DNA of 64,000 bases, taken from positions 62,001-126,000 of the IMG/VR virus record IMGVR_UViG_3300035698_024657; one strand, written 5' to 3'. Source of the stretch: a virus. The first letter of the stretch is position 1. The number at the start of each line of letters is the position of its first letter. This document shows, piece by piece, positions 42,834-53,004 of the stretch. The notes beneath the pieces are model-generated. The model ran no database searches. It worked only from the letters and a program-made list of their open reading frames with translations, and was not told where the DNA came from. The position numbers were made by a program, and so were the translations under genes.

Positions 42834-43358
42834 TTATAATGAATCAATTGCATCAAGTACTTTTATGTACTGATCAACCGAATCAATTTTATCCTCAATA
42901 GTAGTAACAGCTTTATCCGCAAAATCTACAGATTTTGCGGATTGCTGTGCTTCAAAATTTAACCCATTCACAATATTTTCCGCGTCTCTATATCCACCAA
43001 GAGATATGCCCTTAACCCCTGCTAAAGATAATAAGGTTTTAAGCAATTTAGCTACTTCAACACAATCCGCGAACTCTGGACCAATATTCAATAAATTTAG
43101 GACACGTTTCTGTTGACTAAGAATTGCGCCCGCAGAAGAGAATACTTTAAGGATTTCCGCCTGTTTCCGTGAGGCTATGCGCTTTTTATATGCATACGTG
43201 GCCAATTGTGCTATTAATGTACGTTTTGTTCTGTTCAACTGCATTCGCAATGCCATACGTGCAGGCCGAGATAGCCCAACAAGTGCTTTAATGAAACAAG
43301 TTGATACCCCAATCTCATCAGACATTTTTCGCAATTGTGGAACAGTAATTGTAGCCAT
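42834..43358 (-). CDS. Unknown alpha-helical baseplate-region protein
   Basis: A 174-residue protein, almost entirely helical: QLRKMSDEIGVSTCFIKALVG, RQAEILKVFSSAGAILSQQ, VEVAKLLKTLLSLAGV and a C-terminal helix DKAVTTIEDKIDSVDQYIKVL. A basic middle (LNRTKRTLIAQLATYAYKKR) is notable. It overlaps the repeat-rich fibre gene in TAATG. No match is recognised; a fibre-assembly chaperone or adaptor would fit the position next to the fibre. Confidence 0.55.
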   Translation of the reverse strand: MATITVPQLRKMSDEIGVSTCFIKALVGLSRPARMALRMQLNRTKRTLIAQLATYAYKKRIASRKQAEILKVFSSAGAILSQQKRVLNLLNIGPEFADCVEVAKLLKTLLSLAGVKGISLGGYRDAENIVNGLNFEAQQSAKSVDFADKAVTTIEDKIDSVDQYIKVLDAIDSL

Positions 43359-46204
43359 TAGTTCATGTCATCCCAAGTTGATCCATTATATACGCGAAGT
43401 TTATGGGTAGTACTATCCATATATATGTCACCCTCAGCACCACTTGCAGGTTCCGATCCAGGAGTAATATGTACAATAGTTGCAGCGGTTAACTTACCTT
43501 GAATTAATGCATCACCATTAACATCAAGTATGTCTCCAGTACGATTGACTGTCATATGAGTAGTAGTATCGTCTTTAAAATCGAATGCCCAAGACGGAGC
43601 ACTAGATCCTATCTGAAATTGAAAAGTGCCATCATTAAGTTGACCAAAATTCGCGTAATCGCCGCCAGAAAGATTACCATCTACTCCGTCAAAGAATATA
43701 TTAGCATAACCATCGCCAGTATTCAAAATCTCTAAACTTGTACGAGTATCGCTTGAAGACTCGAATCTTGCTTGTAACGCGGCTGAACTATCTGTTCTAA
43801 AAGTGTCTGCATAAATAGCTACAGAAGAAACATTATCGTTTAAGCAGATATCATCAAGTGTAGCAGAGGTATTCTCCCCAGTACTACCGGATAAAGAAAT
43901 GTCTAAGTAATGTAAAGTGACCGCATCTTGCGGATCCCAAGGATCATCACACGCTAACTTACCTTGAATTAACGCATCACCATTAACATCAAGTATGTCT
44001 CCAGTACGGTTGACAGTTACATGGGTGGCGGAATCATCTTTAAACGCGAATGCCCAAGATGGCGCACTATTACCTAACTGAAATTGAAAAGTACCATCAT
44101 TTAATTGGCCAAAATTCGCATAGTCGCCACCAGCAAGATCGCCATCTACTCCGTCAAAGTATATATTAGCATAACCATCTCCAGTATTCAAAATCTCTAA
44201 ACTTGTACGGGAATCGCTTGAAGATTTAAATCTTGCTTGCAAAGTAGCTGAACTATCTGTTCTAAAAGTGTCAGCATAAATCGCTACAGAAGAGACATTA
44301 TCATTTAAACAAATCTGATCAAGTGTAGTACTTTTAAATGCGTAATTAGCAGCAATCTCTGTACCAATACTTCCACTTACGGTGTCAGTATACTCTCTTA
44401 CATTAGAGACTTGGTTATTGAGATCAAGACCAATACTTCCACTTATAGTGTCGGTGTATTCTCTTACGTTAGAGACTTGATTATTGAGATCGTCTCCAAT
44501 ACTTCCACTTACAGTATCTACGTATTCTCTTACATTAGAGACTTGATTATTTAAGTCATCGCCAATACTTCCACTTACTGTATCTACGTAAAGTTTAGTG
44601 GCCCCATCAGTATCCACAGTTGGAGGATCAAGAAGTGTAAGCTTATTACCATTTAAACTAAGGCTACCATTAATAATAGAGTCCCCGTTGGTGTATAAAC
44701 CATCTGAAAAATAAAATCGATCTGCCACATTGTCCCATTTTAAATATTCCCCGGCGACGTTTGTGTCCTCGTAGAAATAGATATACGAATCTCGATCCGG
44801 GCCGTCATAATTTATGTAAATTTTATGGTAATTAATATGTAGACCAGCAATAGTAAGATCATTGTCAGTAGTTGCGCCAACGTCAGTAACTTCTTGAAAT
44901 GTCGGAGTTCCTCCACCTACAGCATCTTTGAACGCATAGTTAGCTGCGATCTCTGTACCAATACTTCCACTTACAGTATCAACGTATTCTCGAGTATTAT
45001 GAATCTGATTATTGAGATCATCTCCAATACTTCCACTTACAGTATCAACGTATTCTCTGACATTAGAGACTTGGTTATTAAGATCATCCCCAATTGAACC
45101 CGATACTGTATCCACGTAAAGTTTAGTGGCGGCATCATAGTCTGCAGTAGGAGTAGCTAAGTGGATGATTTTCTGGTTACTGAACATATCAATAGAGCCA
45201 GAGGTTATTCCAAGGTTATAGAAGAACGAACCTGAAGCATCTACTTGAATACCGTGATCAGTAAGTGATCCACGGGTAACGACATCATCAAGAGTATCAG
45301 AACTCGATCCACCGCCTACAGCATCTTTGAACGCATAGTTAGCTGCGATCTCTGTACCAATACTTCCACTTACAGTATCTACGTATTCTCTTACATTAGA
45401 GACTTGATTATTGAGATCGTCTCCAATACTTCCACTTACAGTATCTACGTAAAGTTTATTAGCCGCATCGCCACCCACAGTAGGAGTAGCTAAGTGGATG
45501 ATTTTCTGGTTACTAAACATATCAATAGAACCAGAAGTAATCCCTAAATTATAGAAAGCAGAACCTGAAGCATCTACTTGAATACCGTGATCAGTAAGCG
45601 ATCCACGTTTAGCGACATCGTCCAAATCATCAGTACTCGCACCAATATTATCATCGACATAGTCGTATAGGTTTAAAACCTGGTTGTTTACATCTACTCC
45701 AATTGAACCAGATACGTCATCAACATATTTTTTAGTAGAAGCATCATAGTCAGCAGTAGGAGTAGGAAGATGGATAATCTTCTGGTTACCAAACATATCA
45801 ATAGAACCAGAAGTGATTCCTAAATTGTACATATAAGAACCTGAGGCATCTACCTGGATGCCATGATTGGTATATGGGCCCGTATCTGTCACTTGTTGAA
45901 GGGTCCCAACATCTCCCTCAATACTAACTGCAGCCCACTTTATTCCAGTAACCTCACTACTGTCAGCAGTAAGCACATAATCATTAGATCCAACACCTAA
46001 TCGAGTGTTTGCAGTACCAAAAGTATGGAGATCGCCTTTAGTAGTTAAAGTTGAATATAATCGCCTGACTAAAGGCCCCGCGGCCCGTCGCCACAGCTCC
46101 TCGCCTGCCCCTTTTGCATCTCTGCGGGGGTCAATCGTAGTAGACTCATTCAACGCTGCAAAAAGTTCCTGTCCAAGTAGCTTTTGTAATTCGGTCAAAG
46201 TCAT
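43358..46204 (-). CDS. Repeat-rich trimeric-type tail fibre
   Basis: A 948-residue fibre. It contains a heptad-like repeat of the kind YVDTVSGSIGDDLNNQVSNV, present many times and probably coiled coil, alternating with TDHGIQVDASG and INMFxNQKIIHL-type strands. Two near-identical ~123-residue modules (LNDNVSSVAIYADTFRTDSS to NGDALIQGKL) follow. The C-terminus EGDIYMDSTTHKLRVYNGST is a common phage fibre tip. Trimerisation is inferred from family behaviour. It follows the spike and hub genes, suggesting a short or side fibre. Internal repeats invite recombination. Confidence 0.8.
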   Translation of the reverse strand: MTLTELQKLLGQELFAALNESTTIDPRRDAKGAGEELWRRAAGPLVRRLYSTLTTKGDLHTFGTANTRLGVGSNDYVLTADSSEVTGIKWAAVSIEGDVGTLQQVTDTGPYTNHGIQVDASGSYMYNLGITSGSIDMFGNQKIIHLPTPTADYDASTKKYVDDVSGSIGVDVNNQVLNLYDYVDDNIGASTDDLDDVAKRGSLTDHGIQVDASGSAFYNLGITSGSIDMFSNQKIIHLATPTVGGDAANKLYVDTVSGSIGDDLNNQVSNVREYVDTVSGSIGTEIAANYAFKDAVGGGSSSDTLDDVVTRGSLTDHGIQVDASGSFFYNLGITSGSIDMFSNQKIIHLATPTADYDAATKLYVDTVSGSIGDDLNNQVSNVREYVDTVSGSIGDDLNNQIHNTREYVDTVSGSIGTEIAANYAFKDAVGGGTPTFQEVTDVGATTDNDLTIAGLHINYHKIYINYDGPDRDSYIYFYEDTNVAGEYLKWDNVADRFYFSDGLYTNGDSIINGSLSLNGNKLTLLDPPTVDTDGATKLYVDTVSGSIGDDLNNQVSNVREYVDTVSGSIGDDLNNQVSNVREYTDTISGSIGLDLNNQVSNVREYTDTVSGSIGTEIAANYAFKSTTLDQICLNDNVSSVAIYADTFRTDSSATLQARFKSSSDSRTSLEILNTGDGYANIYFDGVDGDLAGGDYANFGQLNDGTFQFQLGNSAPSWAFAFKDDSATHVTVNRTGDILDVNGDALIQGKLACDDPWDPQDAVTLHYLDISLSGSTGENTSATLDDICLNDNVSSVAIYADTFRTDSSAALQARFESSSDTRTSLEILNTGDGYANIFFDGVDGNLSGGDYANFGQLNDGTFQFQIGSSAPSWAFDFKDDTTTHMTVNRTGDILDVNGDALIQGKLTAATIVHITPGSEPASGAEGDIYMDSTTHKLRVYNGSTWDDMN
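43491..43860 (-). repeat. Fibre module copy 1
   Basis: A 370 bp segment that recurs at 43956-44325 with an offset of 465 bp. Most differences between the copies are synonymous or single-residue changes, for example DLAGG against NLSGG and ATHVTVN against TTHMTVN. In the protein it spans the C-terminal module from LNDNVSS to NGDALIQGKL. Confidence 0.9.
43956..44325 (-). repeat. Fibre module copy 2
   Basis: The partner of 43491-43860, 465 bp away, which encodes the N-terminal-side copy of the same fibre module (LNDNVSS to NGDALIQGKL). High protein identity with scattered silent differences points to duplication followed by purifying selection or gene conversion. Confidence 0.9.
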
Positions 46205-46207
46205 TAA

Positions 46208-47398
46208 CTATTCACCCTTAACCTTTTTGGCTAAATCATCTTTCTGAGATTTCATAGCAGTACCTACGGGAGCCACTGTGACCAGGGGCATGAGTACATT
46301 CGCGGCGTTGGCATAATGTAACTTATTCACATAATCAACGAGATCATTAAATGTTTTTTGAAACGATTCGCCTAAAAGCATCGGTTCCCCACTATCGCCA
46401 CCTAAAAGAACTTCCTTGCCTTCATCAACATCTACTTGCAGATTCCCTTCACTAATTCCAAATTTTACATCGCCTTTTACATTGATAGTAAGATTACCTT
46501 CCTCATCTACAGTAAATTCAAAACCTTGATCCGCCTTAGTCTTAAGTTGGATCATAATCTTTTTTGCGGCTTTTGCGTGTGTCCCATCGGTCAACACTAC
46601 TTCACCGTCATCCGAAACTTTCGTACCTAAAACAAATTCAATGAGCGGATCATCTATCGCCGGCTCAGTAGTATCATTTGCATCTGCAGTACCCAATACC
46701 TTTAAACGAAATTCTGTAAGTGCGTCCTCTGCCGCCGCTCCAGGAAGAGCAGAACCTAAGGGCGCACCACTGGTTGCGATAATATCTTCTGATTGCTTAT
46801 CAGAAATAGTAGAAGCACGTTTAACTACACCAAAATCTAAAGTACCTGCATCAGTAATTGCACGATAATTCATAGAATTCTGTACAATTATATTATTGTC
46901 CCTGACCAATTGCCAATAATCACCGTCTGCAGATTTTATTAATACGTCTCCGGTATTCGACATATGTAAATGCGTACCAGTAGTGGAAGGACGAGAAAAT
47001 TGATTACTTTGACTTTCTTCGGTGTTATCCACATAAGATACTAACATCTTTTCGCCGACTTTAAGTTGCTTTAAATCAGCGGTGATCTCCTCACCTGTTC
47101 CTCGCGGCGTACCAACTAAATCTCTATAACCTACGGGTACGTATGCTAAAATATATGCATCAAAACCTACACCAAACCCTACCAATACGGTACTTCCTAA
47201 TGTAGGCAATTCAAAAATACCTTGACCTGAGGGAGTCAATAAAACATCCTGACGAGTACCTGGATGATCTAACCATTCAATATTAACTGTACCCTTATCG
47301 GCGTTCGTACTAATAACGACCGCAGGGCGTAAAAACGCGGAAGGCGCAGGACGTGGCGCAGAATGCGTAGAATAATCTCGTGAATTAAATGATAACAT
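46208..47398 (-). CDS. Baseplate spike protein, gpV/gp5-like OB fold
   Basis: A 396-residue protein. Residues about 25-115 form an OB-fold: FLRPAVVISTNADKGTVNIEW, FELPTLGSTVLVGFGVGFDAY. A TGTHLHMSNTGDVLIKSADGD segment follows, then a C-terminal beta-helix-like part (NLTINVKGDVKFGISEGNL, EVLLGGDSGEPMLLGESF). This plan is that of P2 gpV and T4 gp5, the spike under the hub. No lysozyme domain is present. It lies next to the hub gene, with ATG 47398 overlapping the hub's stop. Confidence 0.8.
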   Translation of the reverse strand: MLSFNSRDYSTHSAPRPAPSAFLRPAVVISTNADKGTVNIEWLDHPGTRQDVLLTPSGQGIFELPTLGSTVLVGFGVGFDAYILAYVPVGYRDLVGTPRGTGEEITADLKQLKVGEKMLVSYVDNTEESQSNQFSRPSTTGTHLHMSNTGDVLIKSADGDYWQLVRDNNIIVQNSMNYRAITDAGTLDFGVVKRASTISDKQSEDIIATSGAPLGSALPGAAAEDALTEFRLKVLGTADANDTTEPAIDDPLIEFVLGTKVSDDGEVVLTDGTHAKAAKKIMIQLKTKADQGFEFTVDEEGNLTINVKGDVKFGISEGNLQVDVDEGKEVLLGGDSGEPMLLGESFQKTFNDLVDYVNKLHYANAANVLMPLVTVAPVGTAMKSQKDDLAKKVKGE

Positions 47399-49407
47399 TA
47401 TATATTATCCGATTGGTGGGGCCTTGCAGGTGACCCAAGTATTTCTTGTTTTGACGTAGTTTTAGTTGCAATATTTCCTGGATCTGCATTTAAGGCGTCT
47501 GCGGACATTTTTCCGGGAATACTATAATCTAAAATTTCAGGTAAAATTTCCCAAGGTTTTCGACCATACTTTAACTGTAAAGTAGTTGTAAACGTCTGCC
47601 CATACGTAAATTTATGGCTAATCTCAGTAATGTAATACACCATATTACGCATTGGAATATATATGGGCATATGTACACGCAATTCCGGTCTACCGAGAAT
47701 AGTAACCGAACCAACGAACCGCGCAGAATTGACACGAGTCATCCAAGATTTCGCGAAATAGAAACAGTCTTTAGCTTGAGTAATATAAGGATGACTTATA
47801 CTAAGCATTCTTCTACCGTACTTCCGCAACAAACTATTATCCTCGTAAAACCCAGTCATTTTTAAAATTTGTGGTGCATTTTCTACATAATTTGGTTGTC
47901 CTGCAACATAGACACTGGTTACGACATCCTTATCGCTTTCGGTAAATTGATGTGATATCATATCATCTTCGCGAATAATATATATTTCAGGATCAGGATG
48001 CGTCAAAATATGGTAATTATCGAAACGGGGTTGGTGATACCAAAGATCCCCAAACTGATCAGCATAAAACTCATAATTCGATAACTGCGCAACTTCGTTA
48101 GCGATTTCAAGATGACTGCGATATTCATTTTGCCAGTTTTGAAAAGATGCACCAAAAATTGTTTTATATACAGATAAATCCCGCAGTCCCTTTGCAGCAA
48201 CGTCAAACGGTAAAACTTGAATATGCACACGACCCGGAGAAAAGAACAAATTGTCTAGTTTATCTCCAGCAGACCCCGATGGAAGCCAGTCACCTGCCTG
48301 AAATTTTAACCCAGAAATTACTGCTTGCTTTTCTACAGTTTTACCATCAACACTGTTACTTGGATCATATTCCGCGTTATATACAAAATGTCCCGTACCA
48401 TAAACATTAAGGTTTTCTGCATCATCACCGCCCAATACAAGAGTCTTAATGATCTCCCAGCCCTGTTGCCCGGAAAATCTATTTTGCCATATCTTATATT
48501 GGCCACCTTCAGGAAGGCCGGATTCAAAAAGCGACGGATTTACATTAGCCTGAGTAACGTTCATAATTTTTGAAACGTCTGAACCCTGGATCCGTAGCAT
48601 ATTTGTCTTACCATCGAATTCGTCACTAACACTATCTACAAAACCGGTAAACGCAACAATCATATCATCGGGATCATTTTTAGACTTAAAGCGACGGGTC
48701 AATAAACAAACCATCAACTGCATCGGCATAAAAACACAACGACCATTTTCTAATTGTCCGCCATATTTTTCAAAAAACGCAGATTGTTTTTCTACATTCT
48801 TCAATAACTCCTTAACCTCTGTAGCACTAAGCGTCTGAATATTCTTATTAAAACGTTCCGCATCAGACTCCTTACCCTGGGTATCGGAAACTTTTGCAGC
48901 ACCCGCACTATTAGCATCTTTCGGATACAATTTGTATTTATAGTCAGTACCATCAGTATATAATATGCTCATTAAACCATCACTCTCTTCGGAAGAAGGA
49001 TGATGGCGCACACGTTGAATTACTTCAGTATTCAAAAAATCTTGTGCATTCTCCCAAGTGGGCGTAGCGGCCGCGTCGGCAATCTCAACCTTTTTACCAT
49101 CGACGGAACTCGTAAACCTTCCAGCTACGCCAGACTTCAAATTTGAAATTTCTGCCACCATATCGTCAGAAACAAAATACTTATTATTTGTGTTAGTTAG
49201 CGAAACATTAAATTGACCAATTTTTCCAGTACTTCCGAGGGAAAGTTGTAACGCAGTAATATCACTAATATCGGGAATAGTAGTAAATGCACTATTTAGG
49301 CTACGAATAGGATCACCGTTTGAGTCTATTGAAATGAATATCAAAAGAGCTTCAGGATAGAAATTCTGTATAGACTGGTCATCAATATGTTGGGTCGCTT
49401 TACTCAT
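47398..49407 (-). CDS. Baseplate hub protein (gpD/gp27-like)
   Basis: A 669-residue protein. An N-terminal region with ALQLSLGSTGKIGQFNVSLTN and VAFTGFVDSVSDEFDG resembles late control protein D, and the C-terminal YYITEISHKFTYGQTFTTTLQLKYGR is typical of hub proteins. Its place between a tail protein and the OB-fold spike supports the call. The 8 bp overlap with the upstream gene suggests coupling. No peptidase or lysozyme motif is visible. Confidence 0.72.
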   Translation of the reverse strand: MSKATQHIDDQSIQNFYPEALLIFISIDSNGDPIRSLNSAFTTIPDISDITALQLSLGSTGKIGQFNVSLTNTNNKYFVSDDMVAEISNLKSGVAGRFTSSVDGKKVEIADAAATPTWENAQDFLNTEVIQRVRHHPSSEESDGLMSILYTDGTDYKYKLYPKDANSAGAAKVSDTQGKESDAERFNKNIQTLSATEVKELLKNVEKQSAFFEKYGGQLENGRCVFMPMQLMVCLLTRRFKSKNDPDDMIVAFTGFVDSVSDEFDGKTNMLRIQGSDVSKIMNVTQANVNPSLFESGLPEGGQYKIWQNRFSGQQGWEIIKTLVLGGDDAENLNVYGTGHFVYNAEYDPSNSVDGKTVEKQAVISGLKFQAGDWLPSGSAGDKLDNLFFSPGRVHIQVLPFDVAAKGLRDLSVYKTIFGASFQNWQNEYRSHLEIANEVAQLSNYEFYADQFGDLWYHQPRFDNYHILTHPDPEIYIIREDDMISHQFTESDKDVVTSVYVAGQPNYVENAPQILKMTGFYEDNSLLRKYGRRMLSISHPYITQAKDCFYFAKSWMTRVNSARFVGSVTILGRPELRVHMPIYIPMRNMVYYITEISHKFTYGQTFTTTLQLKYGRKPWEILPEILDYSIPGKMSADALNADPGNIATKTTSKQEILGSPARPHQSDNI

Positions 49408-50389
49408 TACCTAAATTACTCTCTGCTTGTGCGTTACGTAGTGCCAAAATTTTCCGAAGAGTATCATCATTCCGAATAACTTGATTCGCGGAACGTGTCG
49501 TCGCTTCAGATAATGCGCCGGCATCGTAATGTATCAAAAATTTCAATTGATAAAACAATTGAAAAGGATGTGTACCTTTTTCATTAAAACTAAACTCTGC
49601 AAAATGCCCGACATAAATACGATCACGGAATTCAAGGGCAGTTAATTGGCCTACGCCAGAACTCTGCGACTGATCATTTTGATCTTCATCATACCATCTC
49701 TCTAATACGCGGAACGCGCGAAGAGCGGGAGAGTTTAATTCCGTAGGCGCCGCTTCTACGACTTTTGGTATAATAGGTAACCCAAAAATAGATCCCAATT
49801 GAATTTTTGGCTCAGGTGTAATATTTCCAGTAGTACCAGTTAATTGAATTTCTCCTATATCTGGACCCCAATGTTGAAATGCCCATCCAGCACGGGTACG
49901 AATTTTTTGGAAAAATTTCTTTTTACGCACATCAATAGATGTAGGATTCACATAAAGAGTGATCTTTTGCATAGTGGCGTCTTGTTCTGCAATGGCATCG
50001 ATATATGGCTTCCTATTTGCGGGATCCGTTGAAGGATAATCATCGTAAGGTACGCCAAAAGCTCCTGTACTGGTATATTCTAAAAGATATAGTTTAGAAG
50101 AAAGTGCAGATAAATCATTAGATACACGATTATACGCAGTGAATATCCCATCAACTACAAAATCTGCTTGTGACTGATTCACATCACCTAAAAACTCTTG
50201 AGGAGAAGGCCCAAGCCACGGGGCAGAGCCATCTGGAAGATTAGCATCTTCAATATTTTTATCGTAATACTGAGAATATTCTGGATATATATTACGATAT
50301 CCACGAACACTTATCGCGGGAGTATCAGTAGTATACGAAGGAGGAGTAGGCAACTTATAAAACTTGAGTTTTTCCTTTTTACTTTGCAT
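49400..50389 (-). CDS. Tail/baseplate protein between tape measure and hub
   Basis: A 329-residue protein. QKITLYVNPTSIDVRKKKFF followed by RTRAGWAFQHWGPDIGEI and LTGTTG is a pattern of tail proteins that bridge tape measure and hub, sometimes with a LysM-like part. The C-terminal FNEKGTHPFQLFYQLKFLI is conserved-looking. Its position fits a tail-tube initiator or hub adaptor. Exact family not certain. Confidence 0.65.
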   Translation of the reverse strand: MQSKKEKLKFYKLPTPPSYTTDTPAISVRGYRNIYPEYSQYYDKNIEDANLPDGSAPWLGPSPQEFLGDVNQSQADFVVDGIFTAYNRVSNDLSALSSKLYLLEYTSTGAFGVPYDDYPSTDPANRKPYIDAIAEQDATMQKITLYVNPTSIDVRKKKFFQKIRTRAGWAFQHWGPDIGEIQLTGTTGNITPEPKIQLGSIFGLPIIPKVVEAAPTELNSPALRAFRVLERWYDEDQNDQSQSSGVGQLTALEFRDRIYVGHFAEFSFNEKGTHPFQLFYQLKFLIHYDAGALSEATTRSANQVIRNDDTLRKILALRNAQAESNLGNE

Positions 50390-50398
50390 TTCTCTCTC

Positions 50399-52330
50399 CT
50401 AATTCCGTTGGCCCATTGGCCCGACCGCGGTATGAGCGCTTGTGCCCGCAACAGTTTCACTGCCTGGATTATTTGTAACGTGGAACGTAATACCAACATG
50501 TGTATTCTTTGCAATTTCTAAATCAACATCGGGGCCCACTTCCATAGCTAAACCTGCATCCATTCTACCGCTATCAACATATTTCGACAACATGTCCAGA
50601 GATACGCCACCGTGTGCATCAGTATACTTTTGTTTACGTTCCATTTCCTCGGGTGAGTATTCACCTGTACCCATCAGTCGATCCATTCCCTGATTTACTG
50701 CATCGTTACGAAGGAGCATAGGCACTCCCGCTCCAGCAACATCTTGTACATACTCAAATATGTCCGCGCCTCCACCCAATACTTCAACAACTGCGCCCAA
50801 TATATTCGTCCAAAATGCGGAAAAATCACTATACCACTGTTTATTCAACTCAGCAACATTATCAGCGTGTTCAGAAATAAGCTTATGCTTATCTGCAGCA
50901 CTTTCCATCGTTTTAGCCGCCTGTAACATCCGCTCATCAGAAGTCATTGTCATTTCTTGAAACGCTTCATAAGACAATTCACCTTTAGCAAGTGATGGGC
51001 CCGCCTTTTTAAATTCTTGCCACTCCGGCATTCCCATCGCCTGTGAGGCTTGCCCTGCAGCACCCGGACCAGAAGTACCTTCAATCTGCATAAGTTTCTG
51101 ATAAACGCCTTCCATTGCTTTCATATATAACGGAGGCGTTACCGCATCCCGATCAGCTAAAACATTAGATGCCTCATATGCACTAAGATCGCTAAACTTT
51201 GTATTCTGTCCATGTACTTTACTTGCTGCGGCATCCAATGCCTGGACAGTGTTGGTGTCCATACTGCCCTCCATTTCTTGTGCAAAAGCAGCAGTAAGTA
51301 CTCTACCCTGAAAACCTCCGGCAGTAGTTTGTTGAGATAAACTCGCTTGACCCATTTTCATTGCAAGGCCCATAGTCATGTATGAATTATTGACCCGGTC
51401 AGAAAATACTCCAAGAACCGCACCAGTATCCATTGCATTAACTCCAACATCCGCAAACTGTTTACCTAATGCAAAAATCTGCTCACTGTATCTCTCCATA
51501 GGTAAACCACTTTTCAAAATCGTATCTAATAAACTCTCAATTTGAGTATTCATTCCCCCAGCAGTACGAATATTGAACGTTTCGGAGAGGTCACGAATTT
51601 TGTCAGAAAGGTCTACAGGAAACGCAACATCATACTTAACTAAGTCAGCAAAATTCTGTCCGCCCGTACCTCCCATTTCCCGCATCACGTCGCCGCCGCC
51701 GTGGCCCCGAGCTGCTCTAAGTGCAGCATTTAATAATGGTGCAGCTTTTGCACCCGCCTCACCAGCAGTTTTCCAACCAGTCGTCAACGTATTAAAAGAT
51801 TCACGAATTGAAACATTACCCGCACCAAAAGATCGCTGTAAATTAGCCTGTTTAACCTGGGCTTCATCTATCACAGCAGCGAACTTAATTACTGCAGCAA
51901 TCGCTAATTGAATTGCCGCAGTCCAACCAGCAAAACTTGACGCAGACATACTGGTAGTCTTACCAAAAACTGTCATTGTTCCATCTAACTGATTTACGGA
52001 CGTAGATGCGTTGACCGCGGCAGAACTAAATTTAGTAATGCCCCCACCAACCCCACCTTCACCTAATTGCGTCGTTAACGACTCGGCTGCCTTAGTAAGA
52101 TTAGATTTACCAATAGCTAACTGTTTAACGACGCCTTCTAATTTCTTCGCATCTTTCGCAAGCGCCTTATACTGAACACTCTCCTCTTTGAGACCCTTCT
52201 GTAACTTTTTAAGTGCTTTTATATATAGCTTAAGTTTTTTAGGATCACCAATATTCGCAGCGGCGCCTTGCATAAGGTTATCGCTGGACTGTTGATTCTT
52301 AGTGCCCCCAAAAGGATTAGGTTCTTGCAC
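50399..52330 (-). CDS. Tail tape measure protein
   Basis: A 643-residue mostly helical protein: KKLKLYIKALKKLQKGLKEE at the start, GWTAAIQLAIAAVIKFAAVI as a hydrophobic helix, GQFADVG-like and Gly/Ala-rich segments, then DVMREMGGTGG and helical stretches to the end. This profile and the position between the chaperone pair and hub proteins are typical. By the usual ~1.5 A per residue rule the tail would be of the order of 95 nm. No embedded peptidase motif is visible. Confidence 0.78.
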   Translation of the reverse strand: MQEPNPFGGTKNQQSSDNLMQGAAANIGDPKKLKLYIKALKKLQKGLKEESVQYKALAKDAKKLEGVVKQLAIGKSNLTKAAESLTTQLGEGGVGGGITKFSSAAVNASTSVNQLDGTMTVFGKTTSMSASSFAGWTAAIQLAIAAVIKFAAVIDEAQVKQANLQRSFGAGNVSIRESFNTLTTGWKTAGEAGAKAAPLLNAALRAARGHGGGDVMREMGGTGGQNFADLVKYDVAFPVDLSDKIRDLSETFNIRTAGGMNTQIESLLDTILKSGLPMERYSEQIFALGKQFADVGVNAMDTGAVLGVFSDRVNNSYMTMGLAMKMGQASLSQQTTAGGFQGRVLTAAFAQEMEGSMDTNTVQALDAAASKVHGQNTKFSDLSAYEASNVLADRDAVTPPLYMKAMEGVYQKLMQIEGTSGPGAAGQASQAMGMPEWQEFKKAGPSLAKGELSYEAFQEMTMTSDERMLQAAKTMESAADKHKLISEHADNVAELNKQWYSDFSAFWTNILGAVVEVLGGGADIFEYVQDVAGAGVPMLLRNDAVNQGMDRLMGTGEYSPEEMERKQKYTDAHGGVSLDMLSKYVDSGRMDAGLAMEVGPDVDLEIAKNTHVGITFHVTNNPGSETVAGTSAHTAVGPMGQRN

Positions 52331-53004
52331 TACGCGTTCTCCTCAATAACAACAATGTCGTCAGTACCTTCAATGCCACTCTCTTTACTGCGCGCAAGTT
52401 TAACCGCATCCGCTGCTTTTTGCCGCAGAATGGTGTCTTGTTCCTCATCATCAAAGAAAACATTTTCACGAGTATTTTCAGACTGTTCCTGAACGTGAAA
52501 GAACAATTCCCTATCTAACCAAGGTTTTGCGGCGTCAAAAACATCTGCAATCAATTTTATATCCGCATTTGCATCAGTCATAGAATTACGAAGAATCCAC
52601 TGTTGTTGTATCCAATTCAATTTTCCATCATGTAGGGATAGTACATGAGAAGGATCACAGTGTTTATATACTTCCCATAATCCTATAGACTCATTGAGTT
52701 CAGTAAATTCTGGTAACGCCGCGGATAACTCATCAATGATAGCAGAGTGAAATTGGCCATACGCACTATGAATAGATCCAAAATATAGCCCAGGAAGATC
52801 AGTAATAGGTATAATACGATTACGTACCCTACACATAACTGTTCTTGAAAAAAATTCAACATATTCAGGCAAAGTAGCACGCGAAGAAAACGCCTGATCA
52901 GTAAAAGTAAAGATGAAAGGAATCCCTTGCACATTTACTGCTTTAGAAGGAAATTCCCCATAAATTATAGCCTTACGGAGTTGTTGAAGAACTATCGGAG
53001 CCAT
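52330..53004 (-). CDS. Tail assembly chaperone-like protein, second of pair
   Basis: About 224 residues from ATG 53004 (MAPIVLQQLRKAIIYGEF); AGGT lies just upstream. It overlaps the previous gene by 32 bp in a +1 relation. It is alpha-rich with FTFTDQAFSSRATLPEYVEFF, LWEVYKHCDPSHVLSLHDGKL and QQQWILRNSMTDANAD. The position directly before the tape measure is that of the downstream tail chaperone (lambda T-like), so it may also be made by frameshifting. Function inferred from order. Confidence 0.6.
   Translation of the reverse strand: MAPIVLQQLRKAIIYGEFPSKAVNVQGIPFIFTFTDQAFSSRATLPEYVEFFSRTVMCRVRNRIIPITDLPGLYFGSIHSAYGQFHSAIIDELSAALPEFTELNESIGLWEVYKHCDPSHVLSLHDGKLNWIQQQWILRNSMTDANADIKLIADVFDAAKPWLDRELFFHVQEQSENTRENVFFDDEEQDTILRQKAADAVKLARSKESGIEGTDDIVVIEENA

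Noticed and set aside
43358-46204. Many near-identical short repeats that might suggest a CRISPR array
   Set aside because: The repeats are in frame, encode DTVSGSIGDDLNN-type fibre segments and vary in spacing, so they are protein repeats and not a CRISPR array.
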